Shown here: piece by piece, positions 18,501 to 26,206 of the stretch | How positions within the stretch are numbered: position 1 is the first letter of the stretch | Layout: each line of letters opens with the position of its first letter | Assembly (NCBI GenBank): GCA_041441555.1 | Contig: JASDSW010000039.1 | Span: 14,574-78,573 of the forward strand | Source of the DNA: Pseudaeromonas sp041441555 | Lineage (GTDB): Bacteria; Pseudomonadota; Gammaproteobacteria; Enterobacterales; Aeromonadaceae | Direction: 5' to 3' | Length of the DNA stretch: 64,000 nucleotides | Program-made: the position numbers and the translations under genes | Notes under the pieces: model-generated | Databases searched by the model: none | What the model was told of the DNA's origin: nothing | Seen by the model: only the letters and a program-made list of their open reading frames with translations

Positions 18501-18687
18501 TGAGAGCCGGGTGGCCGTGGGGACCGTGGTCTTCTTCGGCATGTTGCTGGCGACCCTGGTGACCCTGTTCATGGTGCCGGCCTGTTACCGTCTGCTGGCT
18601 CGCCATACCCGCGCCCCCGAGTCGGAGAGCCAGCGGCTGACCCAAGCCCTGGCCGACGAGCGTCACTCGACTCAGGCGCGCCGATGA
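15577..18687 (+). CDS. RND-family multidrug efflux transporter (HAE1 type)
   Basis: Proton-driven inner-membrane pump of 1036 aa, the standard size for 12 membrane segments and two large periplasmic loops. It begins MILSDLSIRRPVFA, typical of the family. The TM4 proton-relay DD is present in GLVVDDAIVVVENI, and an internal repeat is evident. The C-terminal half has GMVTKNGLLIVEFAN at TM10. The substrate cannot be read from sequence; it resembles the VexD/MexK-like branch more than AcrB, with moderate certainty. The ATG overlaps the adaptor stop. Confidence 0.94.
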   Translation: MILSDLSIRRPVFALVVSLLLLIFGLVAFSRLPVREMPDVQSPSVSIVTTYEGAAPEIVENQVSKPLEDQLSGISGIRTIYSTSRKGRSSITIEFQQGWNMLEALSDIRDAVARARNQLPDEIDEPVVARDNGEGEVAIWLNFASRQLDRVALTDYANRHLPKSLSLVNGVSSVNLSGDLQRVMYVRLDPTRMSGLNIAVNDVLDALARENVELPGGEIRNDSMVFPVQLQRPYQDAASFRRLPVRTLSGGQTIYLGDVADVEVGAKNELSAYQRNGQVSIGIGIIPQSTANPLEMADGVTREVARLQRFLPAGAELVVDYNSTLFIRQAIDEVYLTLAIAALLVVGVLYLFIGQWRATLIPAVTVPVSLIAACIGAWYFGFSVNLITLLALILAIGLVVDDAIVVVENIHHHLALGRSPLLAAWHGTREVGFAVLATTVVLVMVFLPIAFMQGMIGRLFTEFALFLALAVGFSALIALTLSPAMAARLLRPQDRRNRLTGQLQLGMAWLNEAYRRALRPLLRRAWLAPCAMLLVLLAIGVLYWLIPSNLAPVEDRGVIYVMVKGAEGTSIERMKRNMQQVESRLLPLVGQGVISAISFSTPAFGRGSDQTGMVTIQLTDWAQREETAQQLLKRLPSLLQGIPDISLRPFQPGFRGRSQAPVQFVLQGGDYAELNHWALALKQAVTEAAIVENPDLDYSEQTPELRVRVDVERAAKLEVSQQEIGQALQTLLGGSSKTSFTEQGEEYDVYVRADQQRFINGNDLSHLYLRSAQGDMVSLASLARFELIASPQRLGHYQRQKSITLAAYLPAGQTQGTALAWMDDWAKQHLPAGMTVDYAGESKDFRDSQGDVLAVFALAVLVAFLVMAAQFESFLNPLVVMFTVPLGILGGLLGLWLLGLSLDLYGQIGMLLLIGMVTKNGLLIVEFANQLRSRGAEFEEAIIEAAVRRLRPILMTSATAIIAAIPLMLSRGAGYESRVAVGTVVFFGMLLATLVTLFMVPACYRLLARHTRAPESESQRLTQALADERHSTQARR

Positions 18688-18716
18688 CCCGATGAAACGT
18701 GTGCCTGAGCTGAGCC

Positions 18717-19439
18717 TCAGGGCGCCTTGGGGGCGAGTTCTGACTCCAGGGACTCCAGCTTGGGCAGTTCGCGCAACTGGCCGGCGTGGGCTGCCGTGGG
18801 GGCACCATGGAAGACTGGATCCTGGGCGACTTCCTTGACGCCGTTGATGCAGAATTGGGCGCCCATGCAGATGAGCAGAAAGCCCATGATGCGGGTCATC
18901 GCATCGATGCCGGAGGCGCCCAGCAGCTTGCAGACCGGGTCGGCCAGCTTCAAGACCGCCCAGCTGAGCAGGCTGATCAGCACGAAGGCGGTCACCACGG
19001 CGCTGTAGATCAGCAGGCGCGGTTTATCGGCGGGCAACTCGGCGATCTGCGCCGCGCCACTGATGACCAACGCCATGGTGCCCGGTCCACACAGGCTGGG
19101 CATGGTCAGTGGCACGAAGGCAATATTCTGGTTGGGATCGATGCTCTGGGCGGCGCCGGGGGCCGGGAACAGCATGCGAAAACCGATGACGCCGATGATG
19201 AGACCGCCGGCCAGCCGCAGCCCCGGGATGGAGATGCCGAACAGATCGAGGATCGACGAGCCGATGAAGAAGCTGACGCACAGGGTGCAGAACAGGTAGA
19301 GGGCGGCCAGGTTGACCTGACGGCGCACGTGTTCCCGCGACATCCCCTTGCTCAGTCCCAGCAGCAGGGTGGCCGTGGTGGGCGGGTTGACCATGGGTAA
19401 CAGCCCCAGCAGGCTGAGCAGAACGATCTGGATAAACAT
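18717..19439 (-). CDS. MarC-family integral membrane protein
   Basis: Polytopic inner-membrane protein of 240 aa with about six hydrophobic segments and the family signature LLPMVNPPTTATLLLGL near the N-terminus. The related YhgN is about 200 aa; here about 35 extra hydrophilic residues end the protein. MarC-family function is unresolved; an older link to multiple antibiotic resistance was not upheld. It converges on the RND pump gene with only 29 bases between stops and is divergent from pabA. Confidence 0.88.
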   Translation of the reverse strand: MFIQIVLLSLLGLLPMVNPPTTATLLLGLSKGMSREHVRRQVNLAALYLFCTLCVSFFIGSSILDLFGISIPGLRLAGGLIIGVIGFRMLFPAPGAAQSIDPNQNIAFVPLTMPSLCGPGTMALVISGAAQIAELPADKPRLLIYSAVVTAFVLISLLSWAVLKLADPVCKLLGASGIDAMTRIMGFLLICMGAQFCINGVKEVAQDPVFHGAPTAAHAGQLRELPKLESLESELAPKAP

Positions 19440-19668
19440 AACGACTCCCTATGGGTGAATGGCCGAGCGCCATCGGATGCCGCCTGTTATAGGGGGGATG
19501 CGAGGCTTCCGCAATCGGGGGGTGTGGATTTTGGTATCTGGTTCAGCTGATATTCAGTGCTTGTGCCTCGCTGGGGATTCGAGCCCCGGCCCACTTTCGG
19601 GTACACTGGCGCGGTTTGTGGCCACCCGAGGTGGCTGGTGGTTTCAGCCGTGAGGTCTGTGTGGCGCC

Positions 19669-20274
19669 ATGATCCTGCTCATCGATAACTATGACTCCTT
19701 CACCTACAACCTGGTGCAGTACTTTGGCGCCCTGGGGCAGGAGGTGCTGGTGCGGCGTCATGATGCCATTTCCTTGGCCGAGATCGATGCCCTGGCGCCG
19801 GATCATTTGGTGATCTCGCCCGGCCCCGGTACGCCCGATGAGGCAGGGATCTCGCTGGCCGCCATCCGCCACTGTGCCGGGCGCCTGCCGATCCTCGGCG
19901 TCTGTCTGGGGCACCAGGCCATCGCCCAGGCGTTCGGTGCCCGCGTGGTGCGAGCGGCCCAGGTCATGCACGGCAAGACCTCGGCGATCCGCCATCAGGA
20001 GATGGGACTCTTTGCCGGCCTCAAGCAGCCGCTGACCGTGACCCGCTATCATTCACTGATCGTCGAGGCAGAGTCGTTGCCCGCCGAGCTGGAGGTGACG
20101 GCCTGGACTCTCCCGGATCAACCGCAGCAGAAGCCGGAGATCATGGGGCTGCGTCACCGCCATCTACCGATCGTCGGCGTGCAGTTTCACCCGGAGAGCA
20201 TCCTCAGTGAACAGGGGATGGAGCTGCTGGCCAATTTTGTTGCCATGTCGGCGGTGGAGCCACCTGCGGCGTGA
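19669..20274 (+). CDS. pabA: Aminodeoxychorismate/anthranilate synthase glutamine amidotransferase subunit
   Basis: Class I glutamine amidotransferase that feeds ammonia to PabB (folate) and possibly TrpE. The product is 201 aa. The N-terminal LLIDNYDSFTYNLVQY is diagnostic; the catalytic Cys is in GVCLGHQAI, and His/Glu are in QFHPESI. Standing alone, away from trpE and trpD, it is more likely PabA than TrpG, but the two cannot be fully separated by sequence. Confidence 0.93.
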   Translation: MILLIDNYDSFTYNLVQYFGALGQEVLVRRHDAISLAEIDALAPDHLVISPGPGTPDEAGISLAAIRHCAGRLPILGVCLGHQAIAQAFGARVVRAAQVMHGKTSAIRHQEMGLFAGLKQPLTVTRYHSLIVEAESLPAELEVTAWTLPDQPQQKPEIMGLRHRHLPIVGVQFHPESILSEQGMELLANFVAMSAVEPPAA

Positions 20275-20338
20275 TGTGAGTAATCGTTAGACATTGTCTC
20301 GGACGCCGAACCGGCGACGAGCCGTTGAACATGGACCG

Positions 20339-20361
20339 ACCCGGCTGCGCCGGGTTCTTTT
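20339..20361 (+). terminator. Terminator or leader hairpin directly before the pyrC ribosome site
   Basis: ACCCGGC-TGC-GCCGGGT is followed by TTCTTTT and immediately by the AAGGAGGAG ribosome site of pyrC. It may terminate pabA transcripts. Because it abuts the Shine-Dalgarno, it could also influence pyrC translation, as a hairpin does in enterobacterial pyrC, although here the hairpin itself does not include the Shine-Dalgarno. Confidence 0.7.
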
Positions 20362-20372
20362 AAGGAGGAGTC

Positions 20373-21416
20373 ATGACCGAATTACACCTAACCATGCCGG
20401 ATGACTGGCATCTGCACCTGCGCGATGGCGCTCTGCTCGCCGAGACGGTGCCGGCTACGGCGCGCGCCTTTGCCCGCGCCATCGTCATGCCCAATCTGGT
20501 GCCCCCGGTGCTGGATGCCGAGGCGGCGATGGCCTATCGGCAGCGCATCGAGGCGGCGCGTCCGGCGGAGAGCCATTTCGCTCCTCTGATGACCCTCTAT
20601 CTGACCGACCACACCACGGCCGAGATGATCCACGCCGCCCATGCGGCAGGAGTGGTGGCGGTCAAGCTCTATCCGGCCGGCGCCACCACCCACTCGGATC
20701 TGGCGGTCACCAGTCTGGATCGACTTGAGCCGGTGTTCGAGGCCTTGACCGAGCTGGAGATGCCGCTGCTGATCCACGGCGAGGTGACCGATGAACAGGT
20801 TGACATCTTCGATCGCGAACGAGTCTTCATCGAACGCCATCTGGTCCCCATGGTCAGTCGCTTCCCGCATCTGAAGGTGGTGATGGAGCACATCACCACG
20901 GCGCAGGCGGTCGAGTTTGTGCTGTCGGCTTCCGATCGGGTGGCGGCGACCATCACGCCCCAGCACCTGCTGATGAACCGCAATCACCTGCTGGTGGGCG
21001 GCATCCGTCCCCACAACTACTGTCTGCCGGTACTCAAGCGCCGTCGCCATCAGGAGGCGCTGCAGCAGGTGGCGATCAGCGGCAATCCGAAGTTCTTCCT
21101 CGGTACCGATTCGGCCCCCCATCTGCAGGGACGGAAGGAGAGCCCCTGTGGCTGTGCCGGTTGCTACAGCGCCCCGGCGGCCCTGGAGCTGTATGCCGAG
21201 ATCTTCGAACGACTCGGGGCTCTGGAGAAGCTCGAGGCGTTTGCCAGCCACTTCGGTGCCGATTTCTACGGCTTGCCGCGCAATCGCGGCCGCGTGACCC
21301 TCAAGCGCGAACCCTGGCAGGTGCCGGAGCGGGTGCAGCTGGCCGATGGCCAAACGCTGGTGCCCTACTGGGCCGGACAGCCGCTGAACTGGCGCCTGGT
21401 GGCCCGTAGCGAGTGA
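20373..21416 (+). CDS. pyrC: Dihydroorotase
   Basis: Zinc enzyme that cyclises carbamoyl aspartate to dihydroorotate in pyrimidine synthesis. The 347-aa length fits type II PyrC. The first metal ligands are in DWHLHLRDG, the carboxylated Lys in AVKLYPAGATT (about residue 98), later His ligands in LLIHGE and MEHITT, and catalytic Asp in GTDSAPH. A very strong ribosome site (AAGGAGGAG) precedes the ATG, and a strong terminator follows. Confidence 0.97.
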   Translation: MTELHLTMPDDWHLHLRDGALLAETVPATARAFARAIVMPNLVPPVLDAEAAMAYRQRIEAARPAESHFAPLMTLYLTDHTTAEMIHAAHAAGVVAVKLYPAGATTHSDLAVTSLDRLEPVFEALTELEMPLLIHGEVTDEQVDIFDRERVFIERHLVPMVSRFPHLKVVMEHITTAQAVEFVLSASDRVAATITPQHLLMNRNHLLVGGIRPHNYCLPVLKRRRHQEALQQVAISGNPKFFLGTDSAPHLQGRKESPCGCAGCYSAPAALELYAEIFERLGALEKLEAFASHFGADFYGLPRNRGRVTLKREPWQVPERVQLADGQTLVPYWAGQPLNWRLVARSE

Positions 21417-21426
21417 TGAACCCTCT

Positions 21427-21457
21427 CGCCGCACTCCATGGGAGTGCGGCGATCTTT
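21427..21457 (+). terminator. Terminator after pyrC
   Basis: CGCCGCACTCC and GGAGTGCGGCG make a perfect 11-bp stem with a 3-base loop, followed by ATCTTT. Confidence 0.85.
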
Positions 21458-21617
21458 CAAGCTTCACGCCACCTCTGCTTCGACGTCACAACTGTCATCC
21501 CCTGTTCCATCCCCCTGTCTTGTGGATCCCCATCGCCCCTCATCGTGAGGATGGCGGGATTGCCAATTAGTTGCGTTGCGCAATTTTTTATCCGAACTGC
21601 TGGTACACTCCGGAAAA

Positions 21618-21656
21618 AGTGATGTATTATGCAAAAACAATGATTATTTTCTCACT
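21618..21656. promoter_or_regulatory. Tandem ArgR-like boxes before argD/astC
   Basis: Two 18-bp sites have cores TGATGTATTATGCA (21620-21633) and TGATTATTTTCTCA (21641-21654). Each matches 11 of the 14 core positions of the ARG-box consensus TGAATwwwwATTCA. The boxes are separated by 3 bp, the spacing of classical ArgR operators, and end 24 bases before the ATG. A possible -10 (TATTAT) lies inside the first box. Confidence 0.6.
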
Positions 21657-21680
21657 TGCAAGAGGCAGGAAGGAGAGCAA

Positions 21681-22889
21681 ATGGAACAGGTGACTCGGGC
21701 TTGGTTTGATGAGGTGCTGGTACCCACCTACGCGCCAGCGCAGTTTGTGCCAGTCCGCGGCTTGGGATCCCGGTTGTGGGATCAGCAGGATCGGGAGTAT
21801 ATCGATCTGGCGGGCGGTATCGCCGTCAATGGCCTGGGCCATTGCCACCCGGCGTTGGTCAAGACCCTCATCGAGCAGGGGCAGAAGCTGTGGCATGTTA
21901 GCAACTGGATGACCAATGAACCCGTGTTGCGGCTGGCGCGCAAGATGGTGGACGCTACCTTTGCCGATCGTGTCTTCTTCTGCAACTCCGGGGCCGAAGC
22001 CAACGAGGCAGCCTTCAAGCTGGCGCGTCGTTATGCCCACGACCACCACGGTCCCCAGAAGGATCAGATCATCGCCTTCCATCAGGGCTTTCATGGTCGG
22101 ACCCTGTTTACCGTCAGCGTCGGCGGTCAGGCCTGTTACTCCGATGGTTTCGGGCCGAAACCCGGTCAGATTGACCACGTTCCCTATAACGATCTGGCGG
22201 CGCTGAAGGCGCTGATTTCCGATAAGACCTGCGCCGTGGTCATGGAGCCGCTGCAGGGCGAGGGCGGAGTGCTGCCGGCCGATCCGGCGTTTGCCAAGGC
22301 GGTGCGCGAACTGTGCGATGCGCACAACGCCTTGTTGATCTTTGACGAGGTGCAGACCGGGATGGGGCGCACCGGCTCCCTGTTCGCCTACATGCAGCTG
22401 GGGGTCACACCCGATATTCTGACCTGTGCCAAGGCGCTGGGGGGCGGCTTCCCGATTGGTGCCCTGCTGACCACCGAGACCATTGCCCAGGTGTTCAAGC
22501 CGGGCGTCCATGGCACCACCTTCGGCGGCAATCCGCTGGCCTGTGCCGTTGCCGAGACCGCCTTCGATCTCATCAAGGATCCGGCGCTGCTGGCTGGCGT
22601 CAAGGAGCGCGAGGGGTGGTTTCGCGAGGCGCTGGCTGCCATCAACGAGCAGTATCGCTGCTTCCGCGAGGTGCGGGGGCAGGGGCTGCTGTTGGGCGCC
22701 GTGCTGACGGAAGCCTTCCAGGGTAAGGCCAAGGCGTTTGTCGATGCGGGCATCGCCGAAGGGGTGCTGGTGCTGGTCGCTGGCGGCAATGTGGTGCGTT
22801 TCGTGCCGGCACTGAACCTCAGTCGCGAGGAGTTTGATCTGGGCATGGAGCGCTTTGCCCGGGCGGTGGCGCGCGTCGTCGGCGCCTGA
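21681..22889 (+). CDS. argD: Acetylornithine/succinylornithine aminotransferase
   Basis: Class III PLP-dependent aminotransferase of 402 aa acting in arginine synthesis (N-acetylornithine) and, in some species, arginine catabolism (AstC). FCNSGAEANEAAFKLAR binds the cofactor phosphate, FDEVQTGMGRTG holds the Asp to the pyridine nitrogen, and the Schiff-base Lys is in CAKALGGGFPIGA. The ATG at 21681 follows GGAAGGAG; longer in-frame extensions lack support. The gene stands alone after pabA and pyrC, and upstream ArgR-like boxes suggest arginine repression. ArgD and AstC cannot be separated by sequence alone. Confidence 0.93.
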   Translation: MEQVTRAWFDEVLVPTYAPAQFVPVRGLGSRLWDQQDREYIDLAGGIAVNGLGHCHPALVKTLIEQGQKLWHVSNWMTNEPVLRLARKMVDATFADRVFFCNSGAEANEAAFKLARRYAHDHHGPQKDQIIAFHQGFHGRTLFTVSVGGQACYSDGFGPKPGQIDHVPYNDLAALKALISDKTCAVVMEPLQGEGGVLPADPAFAKAVRELCDAHNALLIFDEVQTGMGRTGSLFAYMQLGVTPDILTCAKALGGGFPIGALLTTETIAQVFKPGVHGTTFGGNPLACAVAETAFDLIKDPALLAGVKEREGWFREALAAINEQYRCFREVRGQGLLLGAVLTEAFQGKAKAFVDAGIAEGVLVLVAGGNVVRFVPALNLSREEFDLGMERFARAVARVVGA

Positions 22890-22917
22890 TCGTTCGATAT
22901 TCCACGCGGCAATTGAG

Positions 22918-22951
22918 AAGGGCCGTCTGGGTGATTCCAGACGGCCCTTTT
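22918..22951 (+). terminator. Terminator after argD
   Basis: AAGGGCCGTCTGG and CCAGACGGCCCTT form a 13-bp stem with a 6-base loop, followed by TT. It lies between convergent genes. Confidence 0.9.
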
Positions 22952-22980
22952 GCATGCGGTGGTCCCAGAATGGGGGCATG

Positions 22981-24351
22981 TCACACGGAAGAGGGGGCCT
23001 CCTCGTCGCCGGTCAGGAGATCGCGCAGCAGCCTCAGGGCACGGCCGAGCTGTTCGCGGCTCTCGATGGCCATCAACCCCAGGCGCACCGCGGCCGGGCT
23101 CTGCTCACCATCCGGGGCGAAGTAACGAGCGGCCGAGACCAGGACACCGGCCTGCTCGGCCCGTTGTGCCAGTCGATCGGCCAAGACGCCCGGCGGCAGT
23201 TGCAGCCAGCCATGCAGGCCGCGTAACTGGTGCAGGTAACGACCGCCCAACAGCTGATAGGCCAGTTGCTGGCGCGCCTGGGCCTCGCGTAGTTGCGCCA
23301 GACAGATCTGTTCGGCATCGCCATTGAGGATCAACTGACAAGCCAGCTCCAGCCCCAGTGGCGAAGGCATCCAGATCTGGGTGCGGATGGCGCGTTGCAC
23401 CGCCTCGGCCGCCGTCGGCGGCAGGCAGAGCCAGCCACAGCGCAGACCGGGCAGCAGGCACTTGGAGAGGCTGGTCAGCGACAGGGTGCAATCAGGGGCC
23501 AGTTGATACAGGGATGGCAGTTGACCGCGCACGGTAAAGCCATAGATGTCGTCATCGACCAGCGTCAGCCGGTGGCGGCGCGCCACCGCGATGAGTGCCT
23601 GCCGTCGCTTGAGCGGCATGATGGCGGTAGTCGGATTCTGCTGGCTGGCGGTGACAAACAGCAGGCGCAAGGGGGCGCGTCGGCAGTACTCATCCACCGC
23701 CTCGGGCAGCAGACCGAGCTCATCCATCGGCAACCCCTGCAGGGGGCGCCCCAGATTCTGGCACAGGGCGATGAGGCCGGGATAGCAGAGGCTCTCGGCG
23801 CCGACGGTCTCCCCGGCGGCGGTCAGCCCGAGCAAAATGGCCTGCAAGCCGTGCTGAGCGCCATGAACCGGCAACAGGACGTGACCGGCGGCCGGTGGGA
23901 TCCCCAACCAGCTCAACCAGGATAGGGCGGCCTGTTGCTGATGGGGGAGCAGCGCCTGGGCGGGGTAACCCAACTGCTGGGCGGTGATTTGCTGCGCCAG
24001 GGCGGGCAGGGCGCGTTGCAGGGCGGGCTCGGCCAGCGAGAGCAGCGGCTGGATGATGCTCAGATTCAGCGGTTTCCCGGGGGCCGGGCTGCGGATGACC
24101 CGCTCCAGCGCCAGTTGGCCACAGACGAAGGTACCCTGTCCGGTCTGACTGTGTAGCAGCCCTTGCTGCTCGGCGGCGCGATAGGCCCGGGCGACCGTGG
24201 TGGGATTGATGGCCAATTGCTGGGCCAAGCGGCGGATGGGGGGCAGCCGCTCACCAGCGCGCAGGCGACCATTCTGGATGTCCTGCTGCAACGCGGCGAC
24301 CAGCGCCAGGTAGCCCGGACGTTCGATGCCTTGCGGCTGCCAACTCGTCAT
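22981..24351 (-). CDS. MocR-type GntR/aminotransferase-fold transcriptional regulator
   Basis: A 456-aa regulator with an N-terminal GntR winged helix (residues about 8-75; LPPIRRLAQQLAINPTTVARAYR) joined to a type I aminotransferase-like domain that binds PLP. The PLP-lysine region is visible as LTSLSKCLLPGLRCGWL, and VDDDIYGF holds the Asp for the pyridine ring. The ATG at 24351 follows AGGAG and lies inside a perfect inverted repeat, which suggests autoregulation. It is divergent from the dehydrogenase at 24487, a probable target. The ligand is unknown. Confidence 0.9.
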   Translation of the reverse strand: MTSWQPQGIERPGYLALVAALQQDIQNGRLRAGERLPPIRRLAQQLAINPTTVARAYRAAEQQGLLHSQTGQGTFVCGQLALERVIRSPAPGKPLNLSIIQPLLSLAEPALQRALPALAQQITAQQLGYPAQALLPHQQQAALSWLSWLGIPPAAGHVLLPVHGAQHGLQAILLGLTAAGETVGAESLCYPGLIALCQNLGRPLQGLPMDELGLLPEAVDEYCRRAPLRLLFVTASQQNPTTAIMPLKRRQALIAVARRHRLTLVDDDIYGFTVRGQLPSLYQLAPDCTLSLTSLSKCLLPGLRCGWLCLPPTAAEAVQRAIRTQIWMPSPLGLELACQLILNGDAEQICLAQLREAQARQQLAYQLLGGRYLHQLRGLHGWLQLPPGVLADRLAQRAEQAGVLVSAARYFAPDGEQSPAAVRLGLMAIESREQLGRALRLLRDLLTGDEEAPSSV

Positions 24352-24374
24352 ACAATTCTCCTCTTTGTATGACG
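24346..24374. promoter_or_regulatory. Inverted repeat over the MocR start codon and ribosome site
   Basis: CGTCATACAA-N9-TTGTATGACG is a perfect 10-bp inverted repeat. On the minus strand the ribosome site AGAGGAGAA is the 9-base spacer and the start ATG falls in the second arm. It could be an autoregulatory operator or an RNA hairpin presenting the Shine-Dalgarno in its loop. Confidence 0.65.
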
Positions 24375-24404
24375 CAGATTGTGCACCCAATCGACCGCCT
24401 TGTC

Positions 24405-24433
24405 TTGAGGCAGTGGGAGTGGCTCCCTAAGCT
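24405..24433 (+). promoter_or_regulatory. Weak candidate promoter for the dehydrogenase gene
   Basis: TTGAGG and TAAGCT are 17 bases apart, 53 bases before the ATG at 24487. Spacing is ideal but the boxes are poor, as expected for an activator-dependent promoter. Confidence 0.3.
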
Positions 24434-24486
24434 GGTAAACCAGTCATGCAGCATTTGGCTGCGTACCAAACCACGAGGGATTGTTG

Positions 24487-25353
24487 ATGAAGCTGGCATT
24501 TATCGGTCTGGGAGTCATGGGGTATCCGATGGCGGGTCACCTGCAGAAGGCGGGTCACTCCGTCTGTGTCTATAACCGCACCACCGCCAAGGCCGAGCGT
24601 TGGGTGGCCGAGTTTGGTGGCGAGTTGGCGCTGACGCCGGCTGAGGCGGCGCGGGACGCCGAGCGGGTGATGCTCTGCGTCGGCAATGATGACGATGTGC
24701 GCGCCGTGGTTTACGGTGCGCAGGGGGTGTTGGCGGGCATGGCGGCGGGCAGCATCCTCATCGACCACACCACCACCTCGGCCACCCTGGCCGAAGAGCT
24801 GGCCGCTCGCTGTGCCGAGCACGATGTCCCGTTTCTCGATGCCCCGGTTTCCGGTGGCCAGGCAGGGGCCGAGCAGGGACGCCTGACCATCATGGTCGGC
24901 GGCGAGGCGCAGGCTCTGGCGGCGGTCGAGGCGGTGATGGCGGCCTATGGTCTGCGGATCACCCATGTCGGTCCCCACGGTGCGGGTCAACGTTGCAAGA
25001 TGGTCAACCAGATCTGCATCGCCGGCATTTTGCAGGGCATCTCGGAAGGGCTGACGCTGGCCAAGGCCAGTGGACTGGTGATCGCAACCGTCGCCAAGGT
25101 GTTGTGGGGCGGCGCGGCCCAATCCTGGCAGCTGTATAATCGGGCTCAGACCATGGCCGCCGGCGAGTTCAACTTCGGCTTTGCCATCGAGTGGATGCAC
25201 AAGGATCTCGGCTTTTGCCTGGCGGAAGCCGAACGACTGGGGCTGGATCTGCCGATGAGCCGCGAGGTGGATGCCCGTTATCAGGCGTTGATCGCCCGGG
25301 GACTCGGCCGTTGTGATACCTCGGTGCTGATCCGGCAATTCGACGCCCGCTGA
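24487..25353 (+). CDS. Beta-hydroxyacid dehydrogenase (3-hydroxyisobutyrate / tartronate-semialdehyde reductase family)
   Basis: NAD(P)-dependent enzyme of 288 aa. The Rossmann motif is FIGLGVMGYPMAG at the N-terminus; the substrate-binding loop reads DAPVSGGQAGAEQG; the catalytic Lys is in GAGQRCKMVNQ, about residue 171. These are the family's three signatures. Substrates range from 3-hydroxyisobutyrate to tartronate semialdehyde and succinic semialdehyde analogues, and I cannot choose among them. The ATG at 24487 is supported by GAGGG eight bases upstream. It is divergent from a MocR-type regulator. Confidence 0.9.
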   Translation: MKLAFIGLGVMGYPMAGHLQKAGHSVCVYNRTTAKAERWVAEFGGELALTPAEAARDAERVMLCVGNDDDVRAVVYGAQGVLAGMAAGSILIDHTTTSATLAEELAARCAEHDVPFLDAPVSGGQAGAEQGRLTIMVGGEAQALAAVEAVMAAYGLRITHVGPHGAGQRCKMVNQICIAGILQGISEGLTLAKASGLVIATVAKVLWGGAAQSWQLYNRAQTMAAGEFNFGFAIEWMHKDLGFCLAEAERLGLDLPMSREVDARYQALIARGLGRCDTSVLIRQFDAR

Positions 25354-25484
25354 CCGGTTCGCCTCGTCGCGGCCATCTGTGACCGGGGACGGTTTATTAG
25401 ATTGAACATTCTAATTAGCTTGCCTGTGGTGAATATTTCGCCATATTCTGGCCCCGGTGCAATTTGCCAGAGCAGGAGGTCCCC

Positions 25485-26129
25485 ATGTCGGTCGAGTCGG
25501 TACGAGCCGTGTTGTTCGATGCCTATGGCACCTTGTGTCACATTGCCGAGCAGCAGAGGCCTTTTCAGCAACTCGCCAAGCGGGTGAGCAACCGGGTGCT
25601 GTTCACCAAGGCGATCATGACTCAGCCGCTGAGCCTGCGGCAGGCCGCGCAGCGGGCGGCGGCCGAGGTCTCGGAGCAGGAGCTGACACAACTGGAATCG
25701 GCGTTGCAGGAGGAGCTGGCCAGCATCCGACTGTTCCCGGAGGTCGACGAGGTACTGGCGACCCTGAAATCACGCGGCTATCGGCTGGGGGTCGTTGCCA
25801 ACCTGGCTCAGCCCTATGCCGAGCCCCTCAAGGCGCTGTTACCCTTCGAGCTGGATCTCTATGCCTGGTCTTTTGAGCTGGGGCATCCCAAACCCCACCC
25901 GAGCCTCTATCGTTCGGCCTGCGCCGGACTGGGGCTGGCGGCGGCCCAGACGCTGATGGTCGGCGGCACCCGGGTCCCTGATTTCAGTGGGGCCCAGGCC
26001 AACGGTCTGCAGGCGCGTTGGTTGCGGCGTCATGCTCGTCTACCGAGCGCCGAGACGCGAACCCTGGCGGATTTGCGCGCCTTGCTGACCCTGTTGCCCG
26101 GCGTGGATGCACAAGCTGGCGCCGCCTAA
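25485..26129 (+). CDS. HAD-superfamily hydrolase, haloacid-dehalogenase-like
   Basis: A 214-aa cytoplasmic protein. Motif I is LFDAYGTL, with Tyr-Gly after the nucleophile as in the L-2-haloacid dehalogenase branch. A helical cap follows, motif III Lys is in GHPKPHP, and motif IV reads VGGTRVPDFSGAQ. The usual first acidic residue of motif IV (GD) is Gly here, while the second Asp is kept. AGGAGG lies before the ATG at 25485. Substrate unknown; metal binding may be weakened. Confidence 0.8.
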   Translation: MSVESVRAVLFDAYGTLCHIAEQQRPFQQLAKRVSNRVLFTKAIMTQPLSLRQAAQRAAAEVSEQELTQLESALQEELASIRLFPEVDEVLATLKSRGYRLGVVANLAQPYAEPLKALLPFELDLYAWSFELGHPKPHPSLYRSACAGLGLAAAQTLMVGGTRVPDFSGAQANGLQARWLRRHARLPSAETRTLADLRALLTLLPGVDAQAGAA

Positions 26130-26154
26130 CGCCTGGGGTTGATGATTTTGCCTG

Positions 26155-26185
26155 AAAAAAAAAGAGCCCGCAGATTGCGGGCTCT
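26155..26185 (-). terminator. Terminator after crp
   Basis: Read on the minus strand, AGAGCCCGCA and TGCGGGCTCT form a 10-bp stem followed by nine T. It is a strong Rho-independent terminator. Confidence 0.92.
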
Positions 26186-26206
26186 GACATGACGGCGTCC
26201 GGCGAC

